From Arthrobacter terricola (GTDB lineage: Bacteria; Actinomycetota; Actinomycetes; Actinomycetales; Micrococcaceae), in NCBI RefSeq assembly GCF_004354015.1, contig NZ_SMRU01000015.1, positions 62,001 to 126,000 on the forward strand: a DNA stretch of 64,000 bases. The letters run 5' to 3'. Below, in pieces: positions 17,252-24,644 of this stretch. Under the pieces are notes generated by a model. The model searched no databases and was not told the origin of the DNA. It was given only the letters and a program-made list of their open reading frames with translations. The translations under genes and the position numbers were made by a program. Each line of letters begins with the position of its first letter. The stretch's first letter is position 1.

Positions 17252-18473
17252 AGCGTTGCGGGGCTACCCCACTTTGAGCCTCAAGGAGCGGGACCGCCGG
17301 TGGGCCTCGGTCCGCGGGCTGCTCGAGCGCGAAGGGCTCGACGGCGTTGTCGTGTTCGGTTCGGGGCGCGACAATGCGGACGCGTACCTCACGAACGAGG
17401 CCAAAGGCGCGATCGTGCTCCTTACCCCGGAGGACGACCCCGTCCTCTTCCTGGGCGACGTACCGCTCAACCGTTTCGACGCCCAGGCTTCCCGGTGGGA
17501 ACGGTGGGTGGACGAATGGGTGCACGGCGAGCCGATCTCGGCACTCGCGTCCCGCATCAGGGAACGGGGCCTCGGGAAGGCGCGGCTCGGCGTCGTCGGC
17601 CTCACGAGCCGCATGGTCGGCGAATGGGCGGGCACCATCTCACACACCACGTGGACGCGCGTCCTCTCTGAACTGCCCGACGTCGAATGGGCCGATGTCG
17701 CCGACGCCTACGAATCCATCGCTATCATCAAGAGCCCGGAAGAACAGGTCTTGCTGCGGAGAGCTGCGGCCCTGGGCGAGGAGGCTTGCCGCGCGTTCGT
17801 CGAGACCGCGAGGGCAGGTGGCAACGAGCACCAGATCGCCGCAGCCTCGTTCCACGCGATCATTGCCGGCGGAGGCTGGGTCCGGTGGCCGTTCATGCTC
17901 GAACGCGCCGGTGAGAGCATGTTCGCCTGGTCGGTCCCGGAATGGTTCGAGAGTGGCGGGGCTCCGCGCATCCTGCGGCCTGGCGACACCATCGCGGCCG
18001 AGATCTTCGCGTTCTACGGCGGCATGGAGTCCCAGCAGCAGATCGATGTTTGCGTCGGCGAGCCGAGCGCTTTGCTCCGCGAACTCGAGTCCGTGTGCGT
18101 GGACTCCTACCAAGCCGGTCTGGCTGCGCTCAAACCAGGAATGCGTTTCTCTGAACTCGCGAAGATCATGGAGGAGCCCCTGCATAGCTCAAAGACCTGG
18201 AACACGGGACCGATGGTCCAGACCGTCTCGCCCATCTACAACAGCGCAACCCGCCTCCATCCGGAAGTGGATCCCGCACTGTCCCGCCTGGAACAGCTGC
18301 CGTCGGGCGTAGGCCTGGACGGGGACTTCGTCATCGAGCAAGGGCACGCATTCGCCTTCGAACCGAACGCCCTCCGCGACGGCCAGCGCGTGTGCATTGG
18401 CGGAACCGTTCTGCTTGGGCCGAACGGTCCGGAAGAACTCAACAGCATCCCGAACCGCCTGAATGTCATCTGA
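17232..18473 (+). CDS. M24 (creatinase/prolidase fold) protein with degenerate metal site
   Basis: A 413-residue protein. It has the N-terminal creatinase domain (residues 1-165, with VVVFGSGRDNADAYLTN) and the C-terminal pita-bread domain. Of the five metal ligands (D, D, H, E, E) of M24 peptidases, the first Asp position reads Glu (IAAEIFAF), the second reads Gln (ESQQQID), and the last Glu is Gly (VCIGGTVLL). Only the Glu in FAFEPNA is kept; I cannot place the His. A metallopeptidase is therefore unlikely. Creatinase itself uses this fold without metal to hydrolyse a C-N bond, and that is the better model. The ATG at 17232 is chosen for MENTLSEALRGYPTLS; the open frame upstream belongs to the previous gene. 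Confidence 0.8.
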   Translation: MENTLSEALRGYPTLSLKERDRRWASVRGLLEREGLDGVVVFGSGRDNADAYLTNEAKGAIVLLTPEDDPVLFLGDVPLNRFDAQASRWERWVDEWVHGEPISALASRIRERGLGKARLGVVGLTSRMVGEWAGTISHTTWTRVLSELPDVEWADVADAYESIAIIKSPEEQVLLRRAAALGEEACRAFVETARAGGNEHQIAAASFHAIIAGGGWVRWPFMLERAGESMFAWSVPEWFESGGAPRILRPGDTIAAEIFAFYGGMESQQQIDVCVGEPSALLRELESVCVDSYQAGLAALKPGMRFSELAKIMEEPLHSSKTWNTGPMVQTVSPIYNSATRLHPEVDPALSRLEQLPSGVGLDGDFVIEQGHAFAFEPNALRDGQRVCIGGTVLLGPNGPEELNSIPNRLNVI

Positions 18474-18491
18474 CCGAACCACGTGTTCGGG

Positions 18492-18531
18492 AGCCCGTCC
18501 GGCAGCCCTATTCGAGGCGGCCGGGCGGGCT
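18492..18531 (+). terminator. terminator between the M24-like gene and the RpiR gene
   Basis: A 12-bp stem (AGCCCGTCCGGC at 18492-18503 with GCCGGGCGGGCT at 18520-18531, one G-T pair) with a 16-nt loop is followed by TTTG. It lies in the 92-nt gap between convergent genes and ends the long island operon. Confidence 0.7.
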
Positions 18532-18565
18532 TTGCGCTGTGTTGGGCAGGCTGGGGCACTCCGGA

Positions 18566-19432
18566 CTAGCGGCCCAGGTCTCCGTTGTCGATTTCACCAA
18601 GAACTTCGTAAGCCTCGGCCACTTTCAACACACTGCGCTCCCCGCGCGGGTGGAGGTGTTCGAGCACCCCGTCGGTGATTTGGGTGCATGCGCTCATCGC
18701 CGCCGCATAGCTGTCGAACGCGCCCACGCCGTCGATCGGGCAATCGACCCAAATGTCCGCGAATTGCGCGTACCGGCGAGCGGTGGAATCGGCGATCAGT
18801 ATGTTCTTCGCGCCCGTAGTAGGCAGGAACCGCATGATGTCGCCGAACCCGGACACCCGCCGTCGGAAGCCGACGACGACCACTACGTCTCCGGCGCCCA
18901 CGTGGACAAGTTCCTCGCCCAATGACTGGCCAGGCTGCGGTGCGAGCACCACCCTGGCACGCACTTGGGCGAGGGACTCCCGCAGGCGCATGGCAACGGG
19001 GTACCCGGTGCGGAAGCCGATAATGAGCACGTTCCCTGCGGAGGCGAGCGCTTCGCTGATGTCGGTGAGCAGGCTCCCTTGAAGCTGCTCGCTGACGCGC
19101 CGGAGGTTTTCGACTTCCAGTTTGAATCTCTCGGTGCCGTCAACGGGCGAGGGCGCTACCCCGAGGGGGATGCCGCGGCCACGGAGCGTACGAAGGTGGT
19201 CTTTGACCTCGGCGAAGTCTTCGAAGCCCAAAGCGGAGAACAGCCGGCTCACTGTTGCCGGCGAAGTGCCGCTCATCCGGGCGAGTTGGGAAACGCTATA
19301 CGTTCCAATGTCTCCCAGGTTGTCCAGCACGATGTCCGCCACCCGCTGCGCACGGGGTGGAAGCGTCGCATACACCGAATCGATCCTGGCGTAGATCGAG
19401 CCTTGGTCGTTCCCGTCTGCCGGATCCTGCAT
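18566..19432 (-). CDS. RpiR/MurR-family regulator (HTH_6 + SIS)
   Basis: A 288-residue regulator. An N-terminal HTH_6 domain (about residues 12-85, with SVSQLARMSGTSPATVSRLFSALGF) is followed by a SIS sugar-phosphate-binding domain (about 115-260, with VLIIGFRTGYPVAMRLRES and DVVVVVGFRRR). The ATG at 19432 is preferred over the one at 19456 because GGGAGGAAC lies just before it. The gene is divergent from the MFS/racemase/DUF6282 operon, and twin GATGA-N10-TCATC sites lie in the gap. RpiR proteins usually sense phosphorylated sugars or sugar acids. It could also influence the island to its left, with which it is convergent. Confidence 0.9.
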   Translation of the reverse strand: MQDPADGNDQGSIYARIDSVYATLPPRAQRVADIVLDNLGDIGTYSVSQLARMSGTSPATVSRLFSALGFEDFAEVKDHLRTLRGRGIPLGVAPSPVDGTERFKLEVENLRRVSEQLQGSLLTDISEALASAGNVLIIGFRTGYPVAMRLRESLAQVRARVVLAPQPGQSLGEELVHVGAGDVVVVVGFRRRVSGFGDIMRFLPTTGAKNILIADSTARRYAQFADIWVDCPIDGVGAFDSYAAAMSACTQITDGVLEHLHPRGERSVLKVAEAYEVLGEIDNGDLGR

Positions 19433-19549
19433 CGCCCTGTTCCTCCCCTGCCCCATATGCCGATCAACAATAGCCCACGATCGAGGGTGAACCCGTCCGG
19501 ACCCCGGCCACGCCGAGGGCTTGCGCTATCGACTCCACCCTGCCAGACT

Positions 19550-19569
19550 GATGAAACAAATTGATCATC
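19550..19569. promoter_or_regulatory. operator candidate, GATGA-N10-TCATC (site 1)
   Basis: An inverted repeat with arms GATGA (19550-19554) and TCATC (19565-19569) and a 10-nt A/T-rich centre. It has exactly the same geometry as the second site 29 bp downstream. Confidence 0.6.
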
Positions 19570-19578
19570 TTTGATTTA

Positions 19579-19598
19579 GATGAAAAAAACCATTCATC
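19579..19598. promoter_or_regulatory. operator candidate, GATGA-N10-TCATC (site 2)
   Basis: A second inverted repeat with the same arms and the same 10-nt spacer, whose left part again reads GATGAAA. It lies 93 nt upstream of the MFS start. Two copies in an otherwise GC-rich intergenic region next to an RpiR gene make it a likely binding site. Confidence 0.6.
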
Positions 19599-19690
19599 AT
19601 TCAGCTCTCTCCGCTTCCGGATCCCCCGGCCGGCCACCCCTCCCGGCCACACCAACATGCGTTCCAATTCATGGAAATCAAGGAGCAACG

Positions 19691-21058
19691 ATGCCCCACC
19701 CCGATCCCTCGCCCCTCCCCGAAACCTCAACCCTCGAAGACCGCAACCGAACCTTCAAGCGGGTTGTCCTACGAATCCTCCCCTTCGCAACACTCATCTA
19801 CGTCCTGGCATGGCTTGACCGGGTCAATGTCGGATTCGCCAAACTGACCATGCTCGACAACCTCGGCTGGAACGAGGCCATCTACGGCGCCGGCGCAGGA
19901 ATTTTCTTCCTCGGCTACTTCCTGTTCGAAGTTCCCAGCAACCTGCTGCTCCAGAAAATCGGGGCACCCAAGACGATCATGCGGATCGGCATCGGGTGGG
20001 GCGTGGTTTCCGTTCTCATGGCCTTCTGTACCGAGGCCTGGCACTTCTACGTCCTCCGGTTCCTGCAAGGCGCGTTCGAAGCCGGACTCCACCCCGGGCT
20101 CATCCTCTATCTGACGTTTTGGCTTCCGGCACATCGCAGGTCCAGGGCCATAGCCATATTCATGTCCGCCTCACCCATAGCCCTCCTGGTAGGCAGCCCC
20201 CTCGCCGCCTACATCATGACAAGCACTAACGGAATGCTGGGGGCAGCGGACTGGCAATGGCTCTTCATGATCGAAGGCTTCCCGTCAATCATCCTCGGCA
20301 TCCTCGCCGTCTTCGTCATGACCGCCAAACCAAGCAGCGCCAAGTGGCTCAGCAAGGAAGAACAGGCCCACGTCGCCTACGAACTGGACAAGGAATCCGC
20401 CGAACAAAGCCACCGTGAACACCGGTTCAGCGCCGCCCTCCGCTCCAAATCCGTGTGGATACTCATCCTCACACTGTTCTGCATCATCACAGGAAACGCT
20501 ACGCTCTCCTTCTACGGTCCAAGCCTGATCACCGCAGCCGGTTTCACCGACATCACCTCGGTGGGATGGATCATGTCCGGAATCTTCCTGTTCGGATGGA
20601 TCGGCATGATGGTCAACGGCTGGCTGTCCGACCGACGCCAGGAATCACGCTGGCACACCGCCTGCGCCGCCGCCCTGGGCGCCCTCGGCCTGATCCTCGC
20701 CGCCATCGCACAACAAGCCGCAAGCCCCGTAGGGGTCGTCCTCGCCCTCGCACTCTCTGCCGCAGGGACCATGGGCTCGATCCCCGTCTTCTGGAGCCTG
20801 CCGCCGCGCTTCATGTCCGGCACGGCACTAGCCGCCGGACTCGCGCTCATCAACTCCATCGCAAACCTGGCCGGCTACTTCGCTCCCCAGTTCCTCGGCG
20901 TGATCAAGACAACCACCGGTGTCTATTCAACGGGCCTGTACATCATCGCGGCCGTCGAGTCCATAGCCGTGGTGCTCGTGCTGCTCTGCATCCGCAAGCA
21001 GTCTCCCGGCATCCCCGGCGGGGTCAACGCCACCATCCCATCAGAAATCGGCTCCTAA
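19691..21058 (+). CDS. MFS transporter, anion:cation symporter type
   Basis: A 455-residue 12-helix MFS permease. The sequence FATLIYVLAWLDRVNVGFAKL in helix 1 and the LLQKIGAPKTIMRIGIGWG loop are typical of the ACS (phthalate/tartrate/allantoate permease) branch, which imports organic anions with protons. The ATG at 19691 has AAGGAG 5 nt upstream; an open frame from 19580 would run through both operator candidates and is rejected. It is followed by the racemase-like gene, and the three genes of this arm probably form one unit for uptake and breakdown of an organic acid or cyclic amide. Confidence 0.88.
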   Translation: MPHPDPSPLPETSTLEDRNRTFKRVVLRILPFATLIYVLAWLDRVNVGFAKLTMLDNLGWNEAIYGAGAGIFFLGYFLFEVPSNLLLQKIGAPKTIMRIGIGWGVVSVLMAFCTEAWHFYVLRFLQGAFEAGLHPGLILYLTFWLPAHRRSRAIAIFMSASPIALLVGSPLAAYIMTSTNGMLGAADWQWLFMIEGFPSIILGILAVFVMTAKPSSAKWLSKEEQAHVAYELDKESAEQSHREHRFSAALRSKSVWILILTLFCIITGNATLSFYGPSLITAAGFTDITSVGWIMSGIFLFGWIGMMVNGWLSDRRQESRWHTACAAALGALGLILAAIAQQAASPVGVVLALALSAAGTMGSIPVFWSLPPRFMSGTALAAGLALINSIANLAGYFAPQFLGVIKTTTGVYSTGLYIIAAVESIAVVLVLLCIRKQSPGIPGGVNATIPSEIGS

Positions 21059-21119
21059 GCGAGCCGAAACCGCGTCCAGACCAAACCGCCGTCATCAAGG
21101 AAAGGAGGTAGATCGAGTA

Positions 21120-21791
21120 GTGGGTCCACTCCTCCTGATCAACCCAAACACCAGCAAGCCAACAACCATCGAAATGGTGGACGTCGCCCGCGCCGCCGCG
21201 ACCAACCACGAGGCGATAATCGGCGCAACAGCGCTTCGAGGCTCTGACCTGATCGACGACGACGGCAAGCTGGCAACCGCCGCCGAGGCCGTCGTCGAAC
21301 TCGCACAGTCGCTGGAACTCGCGCCATACCAAGGCATCATCGTTTCGGCTTTCGGCGATCCCGGCGTCGAAGAGCTTCGCCGCCGGGTTCCGGTGCCCGT
21401 CACCGGAATCGCCGAGGCCGGGATCTTCGAAGCCGCACGGGAAGGCCGACGCTTCTCCATCGTCACCACCACGCCCAGGCTGGCTTCCGCCATCAACGGA
21501 AGAGTGGCCGAGTACGGCTTCGGCGACCTCTACACGGGCCTGCGCCTGACCGAAGGGAATCCTGCCGAAATCATGAAAGATGCCGTTCTGCTGGAAGAGA
21601 GCCTTTCACAGGCCTGCGAGATCGCCTTGGTGGAGGACGCCGCCGAAGCGATCGTCATTGGCGGGGGCCCCTTGGCGCTGTCCGCTGTCGCATTGCGGCG
21701 ACGATTCCCCGTTCCCATCATCGAGCCGGTCCCTGCAGCCGTGCGCCTGGCTCTGGCCAGGGCGGCGCGGCACGAATCGCTAATGATCTAG
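21120..21791 (+). CDS. Asp/Glu/hydantoin racemase-family protein lacking both catalytic cysteines
   Basis: A 223-residue protein with the pseudo-symmetric racemase fold: LLLINPNTSKPTTIEM at the start, SAFGDPGVEEL, TGIAEAGIFEA, and AIVIGGGPLA. In hydantoin and allantoin racemases and in maleate isomerase the two catalytic bases are Cys, in CFGDPG and GCAG contexts. Here these positions are Ala77 and Gly182, and the only Cys (166) is elsewhere. Two-base racemisation by the known mechanism is therefore not possible. The protein may bind a ligand, catalyse a decarboxylase-like reaction (arylmalonate decarboxylases keep one Cys), or use other residues. GTG start with AAAGGAGGT at 21101-21109. Confidence 0.8.
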   Translation: MGPLLLINPNTSKPTTIEMVDVARAAATNHEAIIGATALRGSDLIDDDGKLATAAEAVVELAQSLELAPYQGIIVSAFGDPGVEELRRRVPVPVTGIAEAGIFEAAREGRRFSIVTTTPRLASAINGRVAEYGFGDLYTGLRLTEGNPAEIMKDAVLLEESLSQACEIALVEDAAEAIVIGGGPLALSAVALRRRFPVPIIEPVPAAVRLALARAARHESLMI

Positions 21792-21850
21792 ACCAACCCC
21801 TGAGCGCCTTCCCAGCGCATCAACCAACCCAAGAAAGAGGAGAAAGCTAC

Positions 21851-22936
21851 GTGACGATCACAAGCGAACCCATCTCGAGCCTCGCCGAAGGGACAGCCGA
21901 AAGCCTGGGCATCGGAGCATCGCTTCCCCGCGAGACCTTTGACCACAGATCGATGGAACTTCCGGATGAACTGATCCGGGGAACCAGCGACGTCCACGTC
22001 CACAGCGGTCCATGGCTCCAGTCCTGCCCCGGCCGGCTCGATCCCTTCCAGATCGCGGAACAGGCCAAAGCCGCCGGAATGAAGTCCCTGGTCTTCTACG
22101 ATCACACCCTGGGCATCAGTACCGGCACGGCCCAGTTGGCGAGCCGGCAGGTTACAGGAATCAACATCTTCGGCGGGATCATCCTCACGAGCGTCCTGGG
22201 CGGACTCAATCCGCGCGCCGTGAAAACAGCGCTGCATTACGGTTCCGGAGCGAAATTCGTCCACTTCGGCGCTCACTGCACCCACTACATGGTCACGCAC
22301 GAAGGCAGCTTCGTTGACGGCAAACCAGTGCGGTTCGTGGACCAATACCCCAAATTCGCGCAGGACGAGCTGCCACGTGCAATCCGGATCCCGCTTGACG
22401 GATCCGTCCCGTCGGAACTGGTTGAAATCCTTGGATTGATCTCCGAACGTCCGGATGTGCACTTGAACACGGGCCATTTGTCCGTGGATGAAGCGATCCG
22501 CCTGGTCGACCTTGCCATCGGTTTCGGAATCAAGAAGATCGTGGTGGCGCACCCTTGCCGGGCACGCATGACGACGGAGCAGCAGAAAGAACTCGCACAA
22601 AAAGGCGTGCTTCTTGAAGGAGCAGTTTCCGACTGGATGTTCCACCGGGGACTGCGGAGGACCAACTACTACGTGGAGCGTGAATTGGCGGACGAGATCG
22701 CCGGCATCGCGAGCACCCCGGAACTCAGCGCCGGCGTGGTTCCCTGGGCAAAGCAAATCAGGGACATCGGCGTCGAACATTTCCTCCTTGGCACGGACTA
22801 CGGAATCCGCTCCGGGCCCACGCCGGTGGAGGGAATGCGCACCCTGATCAGCACGCTGCTCGACTTGGAGTTCACGTCCGAGGAAATCCACACGTTGACC
22901 AAGTCCAACGCGGACTGGCTCTTCGACCTGGACTGA
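21851..22936 (+). CDS. DUF6282 family, metal-dependent amidohydrolase-like protein
   Basis: A 361-residue protein with the metal-site pattern of amidohydrolase/PHP-like TIM barrels: SDVHVHSG (residues about 47-54), FGAHCTHY, HLNTGHLS, VVAHPCR and FLLGTDYG. I recognise it as the DUF6282 type, for which no reaction is known to me. The GTG start is preceded by GAGGAG. It is the third gene of the MFS / racemase-like / hydrolase arm. A likely role is hydrolysis of a cyclic amide, imide or lactone delivered by the MFS protein, but that rests only on the fold and neighbours. Confidence 0.78.
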   Translation: MTITSEPISSLAEGTAESLGIGASLPRETFDHRSMELPDELIRGTSDVHVHSGPWLQSCPGRLDPFQIAEQAKAAGMKSLVFYDHTLGISTGTAQLASRQVTGINIFGGIILTSVLGGLNPRAVKTALHYGSGAKFVHFGAHCTHYMVTHEGSFVDGKPVRFVDQYPKFAQDELPRAIRIPLDGSVPSELVEILGLISERPDVHLNTGHLSVDEAIRLVDLAIGFGIKKIVVAHPCRARMTTEQQKELAQKGVLLEGAVSDWMFHRGLRRTNYYVERELADEIAGIASTPELSAGVVPWAKQIRDIGVEHFLLGTDYGIRSGPTPVEGMRTLISTLLDLEFTSEEIHTLTKSNADWLFDLD

Positions 22937-23020
22937 CGGCGGCTTGGCGGCCGCCGCAGTCCCGCCCACACCCTCCGCGGGCACGCCGGCGCGGCGCGGC
23001 ACCGGTCGCGCCCGCCCTCC

Positions 23021-24544
23021 TCAGTCCTGGAAGTACTCGATCCTCGCGCCGATGGTGTTGAGCCGCTCGGCGAGGTCCTCGTACCCACGCTCGATCACGT
23101 AGATGTTGCGCAGCTCGGAGGTACCCCGGGCTGCCAGCATCGCGAGCAAGAGGCACGCGGCGGGGCGGAGGGCCGGCGGGCAGCCGACTTCCGCGCCACG
23201 CCACTTGGTTGGCCCGTTGACATAGATGCGGTGCGGATCGAGCAGCTGCACCTGGGCGCCGAGCTTGTTGAGTTCGGTCAAGTAGATCGCCCGGTTCTCG
23301 TAGACCCAGTCGTGGATCATGGTCTGGCCCTCGGCGTTGCCGGCGATCACTGCAAAGAACGGCAGGTTGTCGATATTGAGCCCGGGGAAGGGCATCGGGT
23401 GGATCTTGTCTTCCGGCGCGTGGAGACGTGACGGCCTGGTGGTGACGTCCACGAGGCGCGTGCGCCCGTTGCGGGCAAAGTACTCACCGGAGATGTCCAA
23501 TTGCTGGCCCATCTGCTCGAGGGTGGCCAGCTCGATTTCCATGAACTCAATGGGGACGCGGCAAACGGTGACCTCCGAATTGGTCACGATTCCCGCGGTG
23601 ATGAGGCTCATGGCCTCGATCGGGTCTTCGGACGGGAAGTACTCGATGTCGACGTCGATCGCCGGCCTTCCGGTGATGCGCAGCGTAGTGGTGCCGACGC
23701 CGTCGATCACCACGCCGAGCCCCTGCAGGTAGAAGCACAGGTCCTGAACCATGTAATTCGGGCTGGCGTTGCGGATCACGGTAGTTCCGCTGCGGTGCGC
23801 GGCGGCCATGATGGCGTTTTCCGTCACGGTGTCTCCGCGCTCGGTGAGCACGAAGGTGCGGTTGTCGCCGTCGGCCGGTGGTGCCTGCACGGAATAGAAG
23901 CCGGATTTCGCTTCCACCGAAAGCCCGAACTGCCGCAGCGCTTGCATGTGCGGTTCCACGGTCCGTGTTCCGAGGTCGCATCCGCCGGCGTAGGGCAAGC
24001 GGTACGAGGCGGCCTCGTCCAGGAGGGGGCCAAGCAGCATGATGACGCTGCGCGTGCGGCGGGCAGCCTCGACGTCCATGGAAGCGAGGTCCAGCATTTC
24101 CGGACGGCGGATCCGAAGGTCGTTGCCGTTGAGCCACGTACATTCGACGCCGATGGAGGTCAGTACCTCGACGATCCGGTTGACCTCCTCGATCCGCGCG
24201 AGCTTGCGGAGTGTGGTGGTTCCGCGGTTAATGAGGCTCGCGCACAACAGGGCGACGCCGGCATTCTTGCTGCTGTTGACGTCCACGGATCCGGACAACG
24301 TCCGTCCGCCCTCGACGCGCAAGTGGGTCATCTGCGGCCGGCCGACCTTGACGATGGTCCGGCCGAAGATCGTCTCAAGGCGTTCGATCATGCGCAGGCT
24401 CAAATTCTGCCTTCCCTGCTCCATCCGGGCGATCGCGCTTTGGCTGGTGCCCAGCTCCGAGGCAAGCTGTCCCTGCGTCCAGCCTTTCTCGCTCCGTGCA
24501 TCGCGAAGAAGGAGGCCTACGTGTTCAGCAGTGGGTTGCGTCAT
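23021..24544 (-). CDS. HTH (XRE) - MurA fusion (UDP-GlcNAc 1-carboxyvinyltransferase-like)
   Basis: A 507-residue protein. Residues about 6-60 are a Cro/XRE helix-turn-helix (LRDARSEKGWTQGQLASELG, TSQSAIARMEQGRQ). Residues about 72-505 are an EPSP/MurA two-lobed enolpyruvyl transferase. Key MurA residues are present: Lys93 (VNSSKNAG, equivalent to K22) and the active-site loop Cys189 (YAGGCDLGTRTVEPH). Asp in FPGLNIDNLPFF fits D305. The transferase therefore looks competent: PEP plus UDP-GlcNAc, the first step of peptidoglycan synthesis. Normal MurA is about 420 residues without HTH. The ATG at 24544 is chosen, with a TTG two codons earlier possible; a -10 box 11 nt before the ATG suggests a very short leader. 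Confidence 0.87.
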   Translation of the reverse strand: MTQPTAEHVGLLLRDARSEKGWTQGQLASELGTSQSAIARMEQGRQNLSLRMIERLETIFGRTIVKVGRPQMTHLRVEGGRTLSGSVDVNSSKNAGVALLCASLINRGTTTLRKLARIEEVNRIVEVLTSIGVECTWLNGNDLRIRRPEMLDLASMDVEAARRTRSVIMLLGPLLDEAASYRLPYAGGCDLGTRTVEPHMQALRQFGLSVEAKSGFYSVQAPPADGDNRTFVLTERGDTVTENAIMAAAHRSGTTVIRNASPNYMVQDLCFYLQGLGVVIDGVGTTTLRITGRPAIDVDIEYFPSEDPIEAMSLITAGIVTNSEVTVCRVPIEFMEIELATLEQMGQQLDISGEYFARNGRTRLVDVTTRPSRLHAPEDKIHPMPFPGLNIDNLPFFAVIAGNAEGQTMIHDWVYENRAIYLTELNKLGAQVQLLDPHRIYVNGPTKWRGAEVGCPPALRPAACLLLAMLAARGTSELRNIYVIERGYEDLAERLNTIGARIEYFQD

Positions 24545-24555
24545 AACCAAGGAAT

Positions 24556-24593
24556 ATCATAAATGATCTACACGCCCGGCATTATGTGATCTA
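24556..24593 (-). promoter_or_regulatory. promoter and candidate autoregulatory repeats of the HTH-MurA gene
   Basis: Read on the minus strand, a -10 box TATGAT lies at 24561-24556. TAGATCA occurs twice as a direct repeat (24593-24587 and 24570-24564, 23 bp apart), each followed by an AT-rich stretch ending in ATG or ATGAT. The second copy overlaps the -10 box. An XRE regulator often binds repeats over its own promoter, so autoregulation by the fused HTH is plausible. Confidence 0.45.
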
Positions 24594-24644
24594 ACACGCC
24601 GATACAGCCGGACCGTAGTCACTTCGTGCGATAAAACTGAGGCC

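Noticed and set aside
22936-22957. Hairpin CGGCGGC/GCCGCCG after the DUF6282 gene
   Set aside because: Short GC-only stem with no tail; such repeats occur often by chance here. Too weak to list as a terminator.
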